DNA of 12,326 nt from CAZQCI01 sp964592255 (GCA_964592255.1 CAZQCI010000062.1:1-12326); one strand, 5' to 3'; positions 1-6,524 are shown, counted from the first letter of the stretch. Made by a program: numbers and translations. The notes: a model not told the origin generated them from the sequence alone.

Positions 1-1448
1 ATCGTATTTATGGCATGATCGAAAACCGGCCCGATTGGTGTCTGTCACGCCAACGCATTTGGGGTGTCCCTATCATCGTTCATCATTGTAAAAAATGTCA
101 TGAGCCTTTGTTAGACGAAAAAATTGGAAAATACATTTGTGACCTTTTTGAAAAACAAGGAGCCGATGCCTGGTGGGGAAGTAGCGCGCCTTTGTTACCC
201 TCTGGTACCAAGTGCCGGTGTGGCAGTGAGGAATTTGAAAAAGATCACAGTATTTTAGACGTATGGTTCGACTCGGGCGTGTCCCATGCAGCCGTCTTGG
301 AGCGTCGGGAAAATTTGGCAAGCCCTGCTGATCTTTATCTGGAAGGTTCCGATCAACATCGTGGCTGGTTTCACTCTTCGTTACTTACCTCCCTGTCCAC
401 ACGCGGTAATCCTCCTTATAAAGCGGTTCTCACCCATGGGTTTGTGGTGGATGGGACTGGAAAAAAATATTCTAAATCCGCTAAAAATTATATTCCTCCT
501 GACAAAATATTAAACAGCATGGGCGCAGAACTGTTGCGCCTGTGGGTGGCTGCGGAAGATTACACTAACGACATCCGAGTCTCGGATGAAATTATCAAAG
601 TATTGGGAGAGGTTTACCGAAAAATCCGAAACACCTGCCGCTTTATGCTCGGGAATCTTTACGACTTTGATGTTACAAAAAATAATGTTCCTTTCGAAAA
701 AAGAACGGAGCTGGATCGCTATGCCTTAATTCAACTGCAACACATCGTCGAAAAAGTAGGGACCGCTTATAAACAGTACGAATTTCACGCCGTTCATCAC
801 ACGTTAAATAAATTTTTTACAGTCGATCTGTCGGCATTCTATCTCGATATTCTCAAAGACCGGCTTTATTGTGACAAGGCCGATGGATACTTGCGCCGTT
901 CCGCCCAAAGTACGATGTATGATCTTTTGTTAACGCTCCTTCCATTGATGGCCCCTATTCTTTCATTTACGGCAGAAGAAATTTGGCAGTTTATTCCCAA
1001 CCGCCACAACCTTTCTTCTTCCGTCTTTTTAAGTAACTGGCCTAAAAAAGATTGTACCCTATGGACCGATTCCAAACTGGAAGCCCATTGGGAAAGAATT
1101 GAGACCATTCGCGATGAAGTATTAAAAGCCCTGGAAATGGCCCGTCAGAAAAAAGAGATTGGGCACCCTCTTGATGCCAAGGTAATTTTATCAGCAGAAG
1201 GTGAACTGCTTTCATTTCTTAAAAACTACGAAACGGAATGGACTCAGATTTTTATCGTCTCTCAAGTAGAAATTCGACCAGAACTGGGAAAATCACATTA
1301 CGAAAGCCGTGTGCTACCCCAATTTAAAGTGTCTATCGTTCCCGCTCAAGGTCAAAAATGTGAGCGCTGCTGGAATTATTCGGTAGAAGTAGGAACCATC
1401 AAAGATCACCCAACTTTGTGTGGACGATGCAGTAGAGCTGTTTCCTAA
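1..1448 (+). CDS. ileS: Isoleucine--tRNA ligase, C-terminal part (5' end outside window)
   Basis: Cytoplasmic class Ia aminoacyl-tRNA synthetase that charges tRNA-Ile. The reading frame is open from base 3 with no stop before 1446-1448, so the gene enters from the left; full-length IleRS is about 930 residues, and roughly the last 480 are here. Numbering from the Met at base 15, I see the family block ENRPDWCLSRQRIWGVPI at the start, an internal zinc-type CxxC/CxC pair, ILDVWFDSGVSHAAVLE, the ATP-binding signature at 151-155, the helical anticodon-binding domain, and a C-terminal zinc finger (C449, C452, C469, C472). The signature reads KYSKS, not the usual KMSKS, and is followed by AKN. The HIGH motif is not in the window. 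lspA starts 33 bp downstream, a common proteobacterial gene order. Identity is firm; only the KMSKS variant is odd. Confidence 0.97.
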   Translation, partial: RIYGMIENRPDWCLSRQRIWGVPIIVHHCKKCHEPLLDEKIGKYICDLFEKQGADAWWGSSAPLLPSGTKCRCGSEEFEKDHSILDVWFDSGVSHAAVLERRENLASPADLYLEGSDQHRGWFHSSLLTSLSTRGNPPYKAVLTHGFVVDGTGKKYSKSAKNYIPPDKILNSMGAELLRLWVAAEDYTNDIRVSDEIIKVLGEVYRKIRNTCRFMLGNLYDFDVTKNNVPFEKRTELDRYALIQLQHIVEKVGTAYKQYEFHAVHHTLNKFFTVDLSAFYLDILKDRLYCDKADGYLRRSAQSTMYDLLLTLLPLMAPILSFTAEEIWQFIPNRHNLSSSVFLSNWPKKDCTLWTDSKLEAHWERIETIRDEVLKALEMARQKKEIGHPLDAKVILSAEGELLSFLKNYETEWTQIFIVSQVEIRPELGKSHYESRVLPQFKVSIVPAQGQKCERCWNYSVEVGTIKDHPTLCGRCSRAVS

Positions 1449-1481
1449 TTTTCTCCTGTTATAAAGAAGGGGAAACCTATT

Positions 1482-2003
1482 ATGAAATCCAAACTCAAAT
1501 ACATTCTCTTCATCTCCCCCCTTATCTTCGCCTTAGATCAAATCACTAAAGCCTGGATTGTTAAAAACATCTTTTTCGGAACAAAAATTACGATATGGCC
1601 TTCTTTCTTTGATTTGGTTCATACACGCAATCAAGGAGCGGCTTTTGGTTTTTTATCTAATTGGTCAGACGAATGGCGCGAGCCTTTTTTCTACATCGTC
1701 TCGTTGATCGCAGTCATTTTTCTATTTTATTTTTTAAAGCAACTTCCTGATAAAAACCGCATTGGGTTTATAGCCATTGCCCTTATTTTTGGAGGAGCTT
1801 TAGGTAATATTTGTGATAGAATCACACGTGGTTCCGTCGTTGATTTCCTTTCTTTTCACTGGTACGATAAGTCAGTTCATTGGCTTGTTTTCGGAAAACA
1901 CATCTCTATCGATCTCATCTGGCCCGCCTTTAATGTCGCGGACAGTGCTATCTCGGTAGGAGTGGTTTTGCTGATGTTTCAGATGTCTAAGCAAAAAAAA
2001 TGA
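1482..2003 (+). CDS. lspA: Lipoprotein signal peptidase (signal peptidase II)
   Basis: Inner-membrane aspartyl protease that removes the signal peptide of prolipoproteins after Lgt has lipidated the cysteine. At 173 residues it is slightly long for the family. Visible motifs are ALDQITK (D19), HTRNQGAAFGF (N50), GGALGNICDR (D112), VVDF with the first catalytic Asp (D121), and PAFNVADSAI with the second (D154). Hydrophobic segments lie near 5-20, 68-86, 94-110 and 153-167. The stretch between the two catalytic Asp residues is about 15 residues longer than in E. coli LspA. The ATG at 1482 has a good ribosome-binding site, AAGGGGA at 1467-1473. It lies 33 bp after ileS, probably in the same transcript, and is followed by an 83-bp palindrome beginning 4 nt after the stop. 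Confidence 0.97.
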   Translation: MKSKLKYILFISPLIFALDQITKAWIVKNIFFGTKITIWPSFFDLVHTRNQGAAFGFLSNWSDEWREPFFYIVSLIAVIFLFYFLKQLPDKNRIGFIAIALIFGGALGNICDRITRGSVVDFLSFHWYDKSVHWLVFGKHISIDLIWPAFNVADSAISVGVVLLMFQMSKQKK

Positions 2004-2006
2004 TAT

Positions 2007-2089
2007 CGAAACAAGGGGCAGTAATTTTGTGGAAATTTCTTTGGTTGTCTGACGAGTCCCGCCACACAAAACTACTGCTCCTTGTTTCG
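2007..2089. repeat. 83-bp imperfect palindrome between lspA and lgt
   Basis: The left arm (from 2007, beginning CGAAACAAGG) and the right arm (ending CCTTGTTTCG at 2089) are reverse complements over about 25 bp with two differences. In plus-strand RNA one difference is a G-U wobble (2017/2079) and the other an A-C mismatch (2024/2072). The loop (about 2033-2061) contains a small palindrome, GAAATTTC, at 2032-2039. The element starts 4 nt after the lspA stop and covers the TTG proposed as the lgt start. It has no run of T after it, so it does not look like an intrinsic terminator, and I see no target-site duplication. It resembles a dispersed palindromic (REP- or MITE-like) element; that class assignment is inference. 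Confidence 0.85.
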
Positions 2090-2882
2090 ACCACAAAATT
2101 TGTTCCCTTTCATCTTCCATTACGGCGATATTTACGTTCCCACTTTTTTCTTCATGATCATGGTGGCCTCGCTGGTTTGCACCTATTATATCTATTGGCA
2201 GGCCGGGAAAAAGAAGATGTCCCAAATTGCCATCCTTGACATCGCCATGGTAGCCACAATCACAGGTGTCATCGGGGCCCGTCTTTTTCATGTCTTTGTT
2301 GAAGCTCCCGATTATTATTGGGAAAAACCAGTTCGTGTTTTTTATTTCTGGCAAGGGGGCTTTGTGGGTTATGGGGCTTTCTTGGGTGTCATGTCTGGAG
2401 CGCTGGCGTATCTTAAGATTAGAAAAATGCCCCTTCTTCGTTATGCCGATCTTGTCTCACTAGGTTGTCCTTTAATTATTTTTTTCGTTCGGATTGGCTG
2501 TCTGGGTGCAGGATGTTGCTACGGCAAACCCACCCATTTTTTTATTCATCTTATCTTCCACAATCCTTCTTCAGAAGGTGGGCATTTTTTTAGGGACATC
2601 CCTCTTCATGCCACTCAAATCTACGACCAACTCAACGCCCTGATTACTTTTGGCATCATTCATTGGGTGGACAAACATAAAAAATTTGATGGACAGGTCT
2701 TACTAACCTTTCTCATGTCTTATGCTTTCTTCCGTTTTTGGATCGAATTTTTGCGAGGGGACGTAGACCGTGGAGTTTATTTTAATGGCATGATTTCTAC
2801 ATCGCAAATCACCAGCCTTATCTTTATCGTGGTAGGATCTATTCTCTATAGCCTGCTTCTTAAAAAGAGCCGTTCTTCTTAA
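2082..2882 (+). CDS. lgt: Prolipoprotein diacylglyceryl transferase
   Basis: Inner-membrane enzyme that transfers diacylglycerol from phosphatidylglycerol to the lipobox cysteine, the first step of lipoprotein maturation, just before LspA. Numbering from TTG 2082 (266 aa): GVIGARLFHV (63-71), the Lgt glycine-rich block WQGGFVGYGAFLG (90-102), RIGCLGAGCCYGKPT (137-151), HATQIYD (176-182) and the late FRFWIEFLRGD (217-227). About seven hydrophobic segments fit the family. The start is uncertain: TTG 2082 lies inside the palindrome's right arm, and TTG 2100 would give MFPFIFHYG, which looks more like a normal Lgt N-terminus. Neither has a Shine-Dalgarno sequence. The frame is closed upstream by TAA at 2022-2024, and no ATG precedes 2082. 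The next gene begins 4 bp after the stop. Confidence 0.95.
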   Translation: MFRPQNLFPFIFHYGDIYVPTFFFMIMVASLVCTYYIYWQAGKKKMSQIAILDIAMVATITGVIGARLFHVFVEAPDYYWEKPVRVFYFWQGGFVGYGAFLGVMSGALAYLKIRKMPLLRYADLVSLGCPLIIFFVRIGCLGAGCCYGKPTHFFIHLIFHNPSSEGGHFFRDIPLHATQIYDQLNALITFGIIHWVDKHKKFDGQVLLTFLMSYAFFRFWIEFLRGDVDRGVYFNGMISTSQITSLIFIVVGSILYSLLLKKSRSS

Positions 2883-2886
2883 GCCC

Positions 2887-3549
2887 ATGACTGTTGATCA
2901 AAAAAAAATCATCCGTGAAGTTGTTATTGCTTGGGCTATCGTCATTGCCCTTTCTCGACTCACAAATATTTTTAGTCATATTTCATTAATTGCCGAAAAT
3001 GCTTCCCTGATTACGGCCGTTCTTCTTCTGTATGTTCCGTTAGTCATTTTCTTTAAAAAAAAAGAAAAGGTAGATTTTTTGGACCATGCTCTATCGGATT
3101 TTTTAAAATCTTTCCGGCTTTTTTTAATATTCGCCCTCATTTTATTTCCCTTAAGTTTTATCATCAATCATTTCTATCAAAATATGATAGGTCACACCTA
3201 TCACCCAGGTTCTTTTAAAGGATGGGGTCCGCTTATTTTTTACGAATTGGTCGCCATTGCCTTACCAGAAGAGTTTTTTTTCCGTGGTTATCTTCAAGGC
3301 CGATTGAATTTGTTATTCGAAAAAAAATGGAAATTGTTGGGGGCTCAAATAGGTTTGGGCTTATTACTCACTTCTTTCATTTTTGCCATTTCACACAGCT
3401 TAATACAGTTTCAGTGGTGGCAAATTTTAATTTTTTTTCCAGCCATGGCCTTTGGCTGGCTAAAAGAGAAAAGCCATACCATCACAGCATCCATTTTTCT
3501 CCATGCTTCCTGTAATTTATTCGCCAAATGGGTGAGTTTACATTATTGA
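2887..3549 (+). CDS. CPBP-family intramembrane metalloprotease (CAAX protease/bacteriocin-processing type)
   Basis: Predicted multi-pass inner-membrane protease of the CPBP (ABI/Rce1-like) family, 220 residues. The family motifs are complete: EExxxR as PEEFFFRGYLQ (E128, E129, R133), FxxxH as FAISH (F166-H170) and HxxxN as HASCN (H206-N210). Hydrophobic helices lie around 10-27, 41-56, 77-95, 115-127, 152-168, 178-192 and 197-210. Intact motifs argue for an active enzyme, but the substrate is unknown. It starts 4 bp after lgt with no strong ribosome-binding site, so translation is probably coupled to lgt. Its place after lspA and lgt suggests a role in processing exported or lipidated proteins. 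In delta-lineages some CPBP proteases act on C-terminal sorting signals, but nothing here shows this one does. Confidence 0.9.
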   Translation: MTVDQKKIIREVVIAWAIVIALSRLTNIFSHISLIAENASLITAVLLLYVPLVIFFKKKEKVDFLDHALSDFLKSFRLFLIFALILFPLSFIINHFYQNMIGHTYHPGSFKGWGPLIFYELVAIALPEEFFFRGYLQGRLNLLFEKKWKLLGAQIGLGLLLTSFIFAISHSLIQFQWWQILIFFPAMAFGWLKEKSHTITASIFLHASCNLFAKWVSLHY

Positions 3550-3570
3550 GAAGTTAGTAGATAAAAACAA

Positions 3571-4368
3571 ATGTCAACAGTTCTTAAATTTGTCTTGTGC
3601 TTAGCCTGTATTCTTTTTTCAAAACTCTCTCTAGCTTTTGATCTACCCCACGATGGATTTCTGCGTCTCTTTCACAGCCATTCAGAAGAATTTTTAGAAA
3701 TCACTTATGAAAAAAATGGAAAGATTGATCCTATTGCCTTGAAAAAAATAAACCATTTCATGCGTTCACGAGAAGATGGAAAAGAAATTGAGATAAACCC
3801 CGACCTCATCCGTCTTCTCGATCATCTCCAAGATCATTTTGGAGTGGATGAAGTGGAAATTATCTGTGGATATAGATCCCCTCAGTTCAACAACCACCTT
3901 AAATCGCAAGGCAGAAACGTCGCTGAAGAAAGTTTTCATATGAAAGGAATGGCCACAGATATTCATTTAGACGAAATTCCTGAAAATAAATTAAGAGACT
4001 ATCTGCTGCAATTAGGATTAGGAGGAGTGGGTTATTATCCGGACCAACTTTTTGTACATGCCGATTTTGGCCCTGTACGCACCTGGCAAGATGGACGATT
4101 CACCGATAGAAAAAATATCGGCATTTTCAATAAAGAAAATTCTTCCTCGGTTACCACCAATCATCTTTTTTATTCCTCCGTTAATCAAGTCGTGTTGAAA
4201 AAGAAAAATATCCCCACCACAGCAACATGGACATTGGAATGGTTCCACCGCGGCCAATGGCAAACAGCGGATGATAAAACCCAATGGGGCAAATTCCGAT
4301 GGCGTGTCACCTGGGGAGAAGAATGGCAAAATTCAAATGAGTTTTATGTGAAAAAAAATCTACCTTAA
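3571..4368 (+). CDS. Secreted peptidase M15 / YcbK (DUF882)-like murein endopeptidase
   Basis: Predicted periplasmic zinc peptidase acting on peptidoglycan cross-bridges, like MepK (YcbK). Of 265 residues, 1-22 form a signal peptide ending SLA. The M15/YcbK core shows ICGYRSPQFN (98-107), SFHMKGMATDIH (121-132) and FVHADFGPVRTW (161-172), giving zinc ligands H123, D130 and H163. After the core there is an extra segment of about 75 residues (about 190-265), rich in Trp and Lys, that YcbK/MepK does not have; it may bind cell wall or be a small beta domain, and I do not recognise it. It lies 21 bp downstream of the CPBP protease and is last in the plus-strand block. It converges on aguA across 53 bp with no obvious hairpin terminator. 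Confidence 0.87.
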   Translation: MSTVLKFVLCLACILFSKLSLAFDLPHDGFLRLFHSHSEEFLEITYEKNGKIDPIALKKINHFMRSREDGKEIEINPDLIRLLDHLQDHFGVDEVEIICGYRSPQFNNHLKSQGRNVAEESFHMKGMATDIHLDEIPENKLRDYLLQLGLGGVGYYPDQLFVHADFGPVRTWQDGRFTDRKNIGIFNKENSSSVTTNHLFYSSVNQVVLKKKNIPTTATWTLEWFHRGQWQTADDKTQWGKFRWRVTWGEEWQNSNEFYVKKNLP

Positions 4369-4421
4369 GAATTAAATGTGAAAAAATTAGAACATTGCGC
4401 TTCCGTCAAGATACGACAACT

Positions 4422-5489
4422 TCACGCGGGCTGCTGCTGGCTTAAACAATGAAACGCTCCCAAACCCCAAATCAGATCGGTGGCATCAAGACCCACCACT
4501 TGTCTTTCCGGAAATAATTTTTGCAAAATGGATAGCGCTTTGGAATCGTTGGGATGATTGTAAGTAGGAACAATCACATGTTTGTTAGCGATATAAAAAT
4601 TAGCGTAACTGGCCGGAAGACGCTGTCCCTCATACTCCACCACTCCCGGCATAGGCAAAGAAACAATGGTTAAGTTTTTTCCATTCTGATCTTTTATACC
4701 TTGGAGACGCTTTAAATTATCTTGAAGTATTTTGTAATTTTCGTCTTGAGGATCATCTTCAACAACAGTTACAAGGGTTGTCGGATTTACAAAACGAGCC
4801 AAATCATCAATATGACCATCGGTATCATCACCAACAATGCCATCCCCCAACCAGATAAAATGAGTCACCCCCAAATAGTCGGATAAAAATTTTTCTATTT
4901 CTTTTTGGCTTAAATGCGGATTTCGGTTTTTATTGAGAAGACAAGCCTCTGTGGTCATCAACGTTCCTTGTCCATTCACCTCGATGGAACCACCTTCCAT
5001 GATAATACCAGGAGTATAAGAAGGAAGTTGAAGATAATCCGCGATCAGCTGTGGAATACGAATATCTAAATCCCACGGAGGATATTTACCACCCCATTTG
5101 TTAAAACCCCAATGAGTGATGGCTAATGAATCCCCGCCTCTTAATTTAAGAGGGGACTCGGGGGAGTTACCCATCGTCTTTTTCACAAAAATCGGACCGC
5201 AATCACGCATCCAACTGTCATTGGTGGGGAAATGATGAAAAGACACCCGTGATAAATCAACTCCACCCTTTTTTAACAATGCTTTCGCTTCTGCCTCCAT
5301 CACAGAATCATTAACATTGAGATGGACATTTTCTCCTTCCACTAAATAACGGATCCAAGAAACATAGACCGAAGGAATTTTATCCAACTTGCCCGGCCAG
5401 GAATTTTCATTATGAGGCCAAGTAAGCCAGGTGGCCGAATGAGTCTCCCACTCGGCGGGCATGCTGTAACCTAAAGGGAGAGAAGTCAT
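4422..5489 (-). CDS. aguA: Agmatine deiminase
   Basis: Hydrolyses agmatine to N-carbamoylputrescine and ammonia; member of the peptidylarginine-deiminase-like guanidino-modifying superfamily. At 355 residues it shows NDSWMRDCGPIFV (90-102), WGFNKWGGKYPPWDLD (127-142), IMEGGSIEVNGQGTLMTTE (163-181), DDTDGHIDDLARF with H226, and the C-terminal GAFHCLSQQQPA with the nucleophile C348. It overlaps the upstream aguB by ATGA and has no ribosome-binding site of its own, so it is probably translationally coupled. The oddity is an extra segment of about 15 residues at 107-121 (PESPLKLRGGD), between two conserved blocks that normally lie about nine residues apart. It is encoded by a palindromic repeat (5127-5171). 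The catalytic residues are intact, so the enzyme may still work. Confidence 0.95.
   Translation of the reverse strand: MTSLPLGYSMPAEWETHSATWLTWPHNENSWPGKLDKIPSVYVSWIRYLVEGENVHLNVNDSVMEAEAKALLKKGGVDLSRVSFHHFPTNDSWMRDCGPIFVKKTMGNSPESPLKLRGGDSLAITHWGFNKWGGKYPPWDLDIRIPQLIADYLQLPSYTPGIIMEGGSIEVNGQGTLMTTEACLLNKNRNPHLSQKEIEKFLSDYLGVTHFIWLGDGIVGDDTDGHIDDLARFVNPTTLVTVVEDDPQDENYKILQDNLKRLQGIKDQNGKNLTIVSLPMPGVVEYEGQRLPASYANFYIANKHVIVPTYNHPNDSKALSILQKLFPERQVVGLDATDLIWGLGAFHCLSQQQPA
5127..5171. repeat. Palindromic repeat inserted in frame in aguA
   Basis: The stretch contains a 17-bp core palindrome at 5137-5153 (CCTCTTA, ATT, TAAGAGG) flanked by C-rich and G-rich runs (5132-5135 and 5160-5164) that can extend the hairpin or form an outer stem. 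It encodes aguA residues 107-121, which have no counterpart in the family between RDCGP and WGFNxWGG. Its length is a multiple of three, and it keeps the frame open. From memory, C/G-rich hairpin repeats whose translation contains SPLxLRGG- or PPLLKGG-like strings are widespread in cyanobacterial, delta-lineage and candidate-phylum genomes; I cannot check copy number here. There is no second copy in this window. Confidence 0.75.
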
Positions 5490-6337
5490 TTCAATTGGGA
5501 TTCATCCACTTTCATCCGTCGGCATTCCAAAAAAGGCCACGAAGACCGAGTCTGACGAATAAGGGATAAATCGCAAGAAGCCATGATGATTTCTTCTTGA
5601 TGATGGGAAGCTTGGGTCAGAATTTTACCAAAAGGATCTGCCACAAAAGAACCGCCCCAAAAATCGATGTTTTGCTCAAGACCAATCCGATTGACAGGAG
5701 CTACAAACAACCCGTTGGCAATGGCATGGGATCGCTGAATCGTCACCCAGGCATCAAATTCGGTTGTACCAATATCGTTGCCTTTTTCGGAAAGCTGCCA
5801 ACCAATGGCCGTGGGATAAAAAAGTATTTCAGCCCCTTTTGAAGCCATCACCCGTGCATTTTCCGGATACCACTGATCCCAACACACCGAAACTCCAATA
5901 GTGGCAAATTTTGTTTTAAAAACCGGCAAACCTAAATTGCCAGGCTTGAAATAATAGAGTTCAGAATAATGATGTTCCAAATCGTCGGGAATATGCAACT
6001 TACGGTATTTTCCCAAAAACGCGCCGTCCGCATCAAAAACAACGGCCGTATTGTAATAATCATCACCGTCTTTTTCGTAGAGTGAGACAATGAGAACAAT
6101 ATTTAATTCCTTCGCCAAGGCTGAAAACTGATCCGTAGTTTTACCAGGAATTTTTTCGGCCAATTCAAAAAATTTCTTGTCGTTGACTTGGCAAAAATAA
6201 GGGGACAGCGAAAGTTCAGAAAGCGAAACAATCTGGGCACCCTGCTGAGCTGCTTGGTGGATTAAGGGAATCGTTTTTTTAAGATTATCATCCTTTGAAC
6301 CTAAACAGGATGTTTGAATAAGACCAAGTTTAACCAT
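5486..6337 (-). CDS. aguB: N-carbamoylputrescine amidase
   Basis: Nitrilase-superfamily amidase that converts N-carbamoylputrescine to putrescine, CO2 and ammonia, completing the route opened by AguA. Of 283 residues, the Glu-Lys-Cys triad is visible as SLSELSLSPYFCQ (E41), KYRKLHIPDD (K113) and VSVCWDQWYPE (C152). The FCQ and HIPDD strings and the C-terminal SSWPFLECRR are typical of AguB and not of other nitrilases. It is first in a two-gene unit with aguA (ATGA overlap), so both putrescine steps are made together. The ATG at 6337 has only a weak AGAAG upstream. A 60-bp palindrome ends 13 bp before the start, and tRNA-Leu lies about 105 bp upstream on the same strand, so transcription may continue from the gap operon or begin in this gap. 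I see no clear promoter. Confidence 0.95.
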   Translation of the reverse strand: MVKLGLIQTSCLGSKDDNLKKTIPLIHQAAQQGAQIVSLSELSLSPYFCQVNDKKFFELAEKIPGKTTDQFSALAKELNIVLIVSLYEKDGDDYYNTAVVFDADGAFLGKYRKLHIPDDLEHHYSELYYFKPGNLGLPVFKTKFATIGVSVCWDQWYPENARVMASKGAEILFYPTAIGWQLSEKGNDIGTTEFDAWVTIQRSHAIANGLFVAPVNRIGLEQNIDFWGGSFVADPFGKILTQASHHQEEIIMASCDLSLIRQTRSSWPFLECRRMKVDESQLK

Positions 6338-6350
6338 TCTTCTATTTTCC

Positions 6351-6410
6351 GAAGAACGTAAACGAAAAACGAGTAACGAAATTTGGTGTCGTCATTCGTT
6401 CACGTTCTTC
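6351..6410. repeat. Palindromic element between tRNA-Leu and aguB
   Basis: Arms 6351-6365 (GAAGAACGTAAACGA) and 6396-6410 are reverse complements with one difference. In minus-strand RNA it becomes a G-U wobble, giving a 15-bp stem with a 30-nt loop. The inner part is built of short AACG-containing units (AAACG, AAAACG, GTAACG), partly mirrored in the other arm, so pairing may continue inward. There is no T run beside it, so it is not a standard intrinsic terminator. It could be a dispersed palindromic repeat, a 3' processing or stabilising structure for the upstream transcript, or part of the aguB leader. It shares no sequence with the lspA/lgt palindrome. Confidence 0.75.
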
Positions 6411-6442
6411 GTTCTTAGGGGAAAGCGATCAGACACTCATTG

Positions 6443-6524
6443 TGCCCAGGGCGGGACTCGAACCCGCAAGCCTTGCGGCATGCGCCCCTTAAACGCACGT
6501 GTATACCAATTCCACCACCTGGGC
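6443..6524 (-). tRNA. tRNA-Leu, anticodon AAG as read
   Basis: A class II tRNA folds cleanly on the minus strand. The acceptor stem GCCCAGG (6524-6518) pairs with CCTGGGC (6450-6444), and A is the discriminator. The D arm has GTG/CAC; the anticodon stem is TGCGT/GCGCA with loop TTAAGGG; the variable arm has a GCC/GGC stem with a GCAA loop; the T arm is GCGGG-TTCGAGT-CCCGC. Aligned to E. coli leuU (loop TTGAGGT, anticodon GAG), positions 34-36 read AAG, for codon CUU. CCA is not encoded and must be added. The 5' end lies 8 nt after the secG stop, so the tRNA must be cut from the secG mRNA; secG followed by tRNA-Leu also occurs in E. coli. Confidence 0.95.

Noticed and set aside
2049..2056. CTGACGAG in the lspA/lgt palindrome loop, resembling the first core box of a hammerhead ribozyme (CUGANGA), with CGAAAC nearby at 2007-2012.
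   Set aside because: In neither the type II nor the type III order does stem II form: the bases before GAAAC are TGATAT, not complementary to GTCCC, and no GAAA box follows CTGACGAG at a usable distance.
2000..2239. Plus-strand ORF overlapping the lspA stop and the start of lgt.
   Set aside because: It lies in another frame over the palindrome and the Lgt N-terminus, has no family features, and Lgt is clearly the coding frame.
1872..2354. 160-codon minus-strand ORF across lspA and lgt.
   Set aside because: It is antisense to two well-conserved membrane proteins and reads through both palindrome arms; its composition has no recognisable domain.
4369..4421. Possible shared terminator between the convergent M15-like gene and aguA.
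   Set aside because: No stem of useful length followed by a T run is visible on either strand in these 53 bp.
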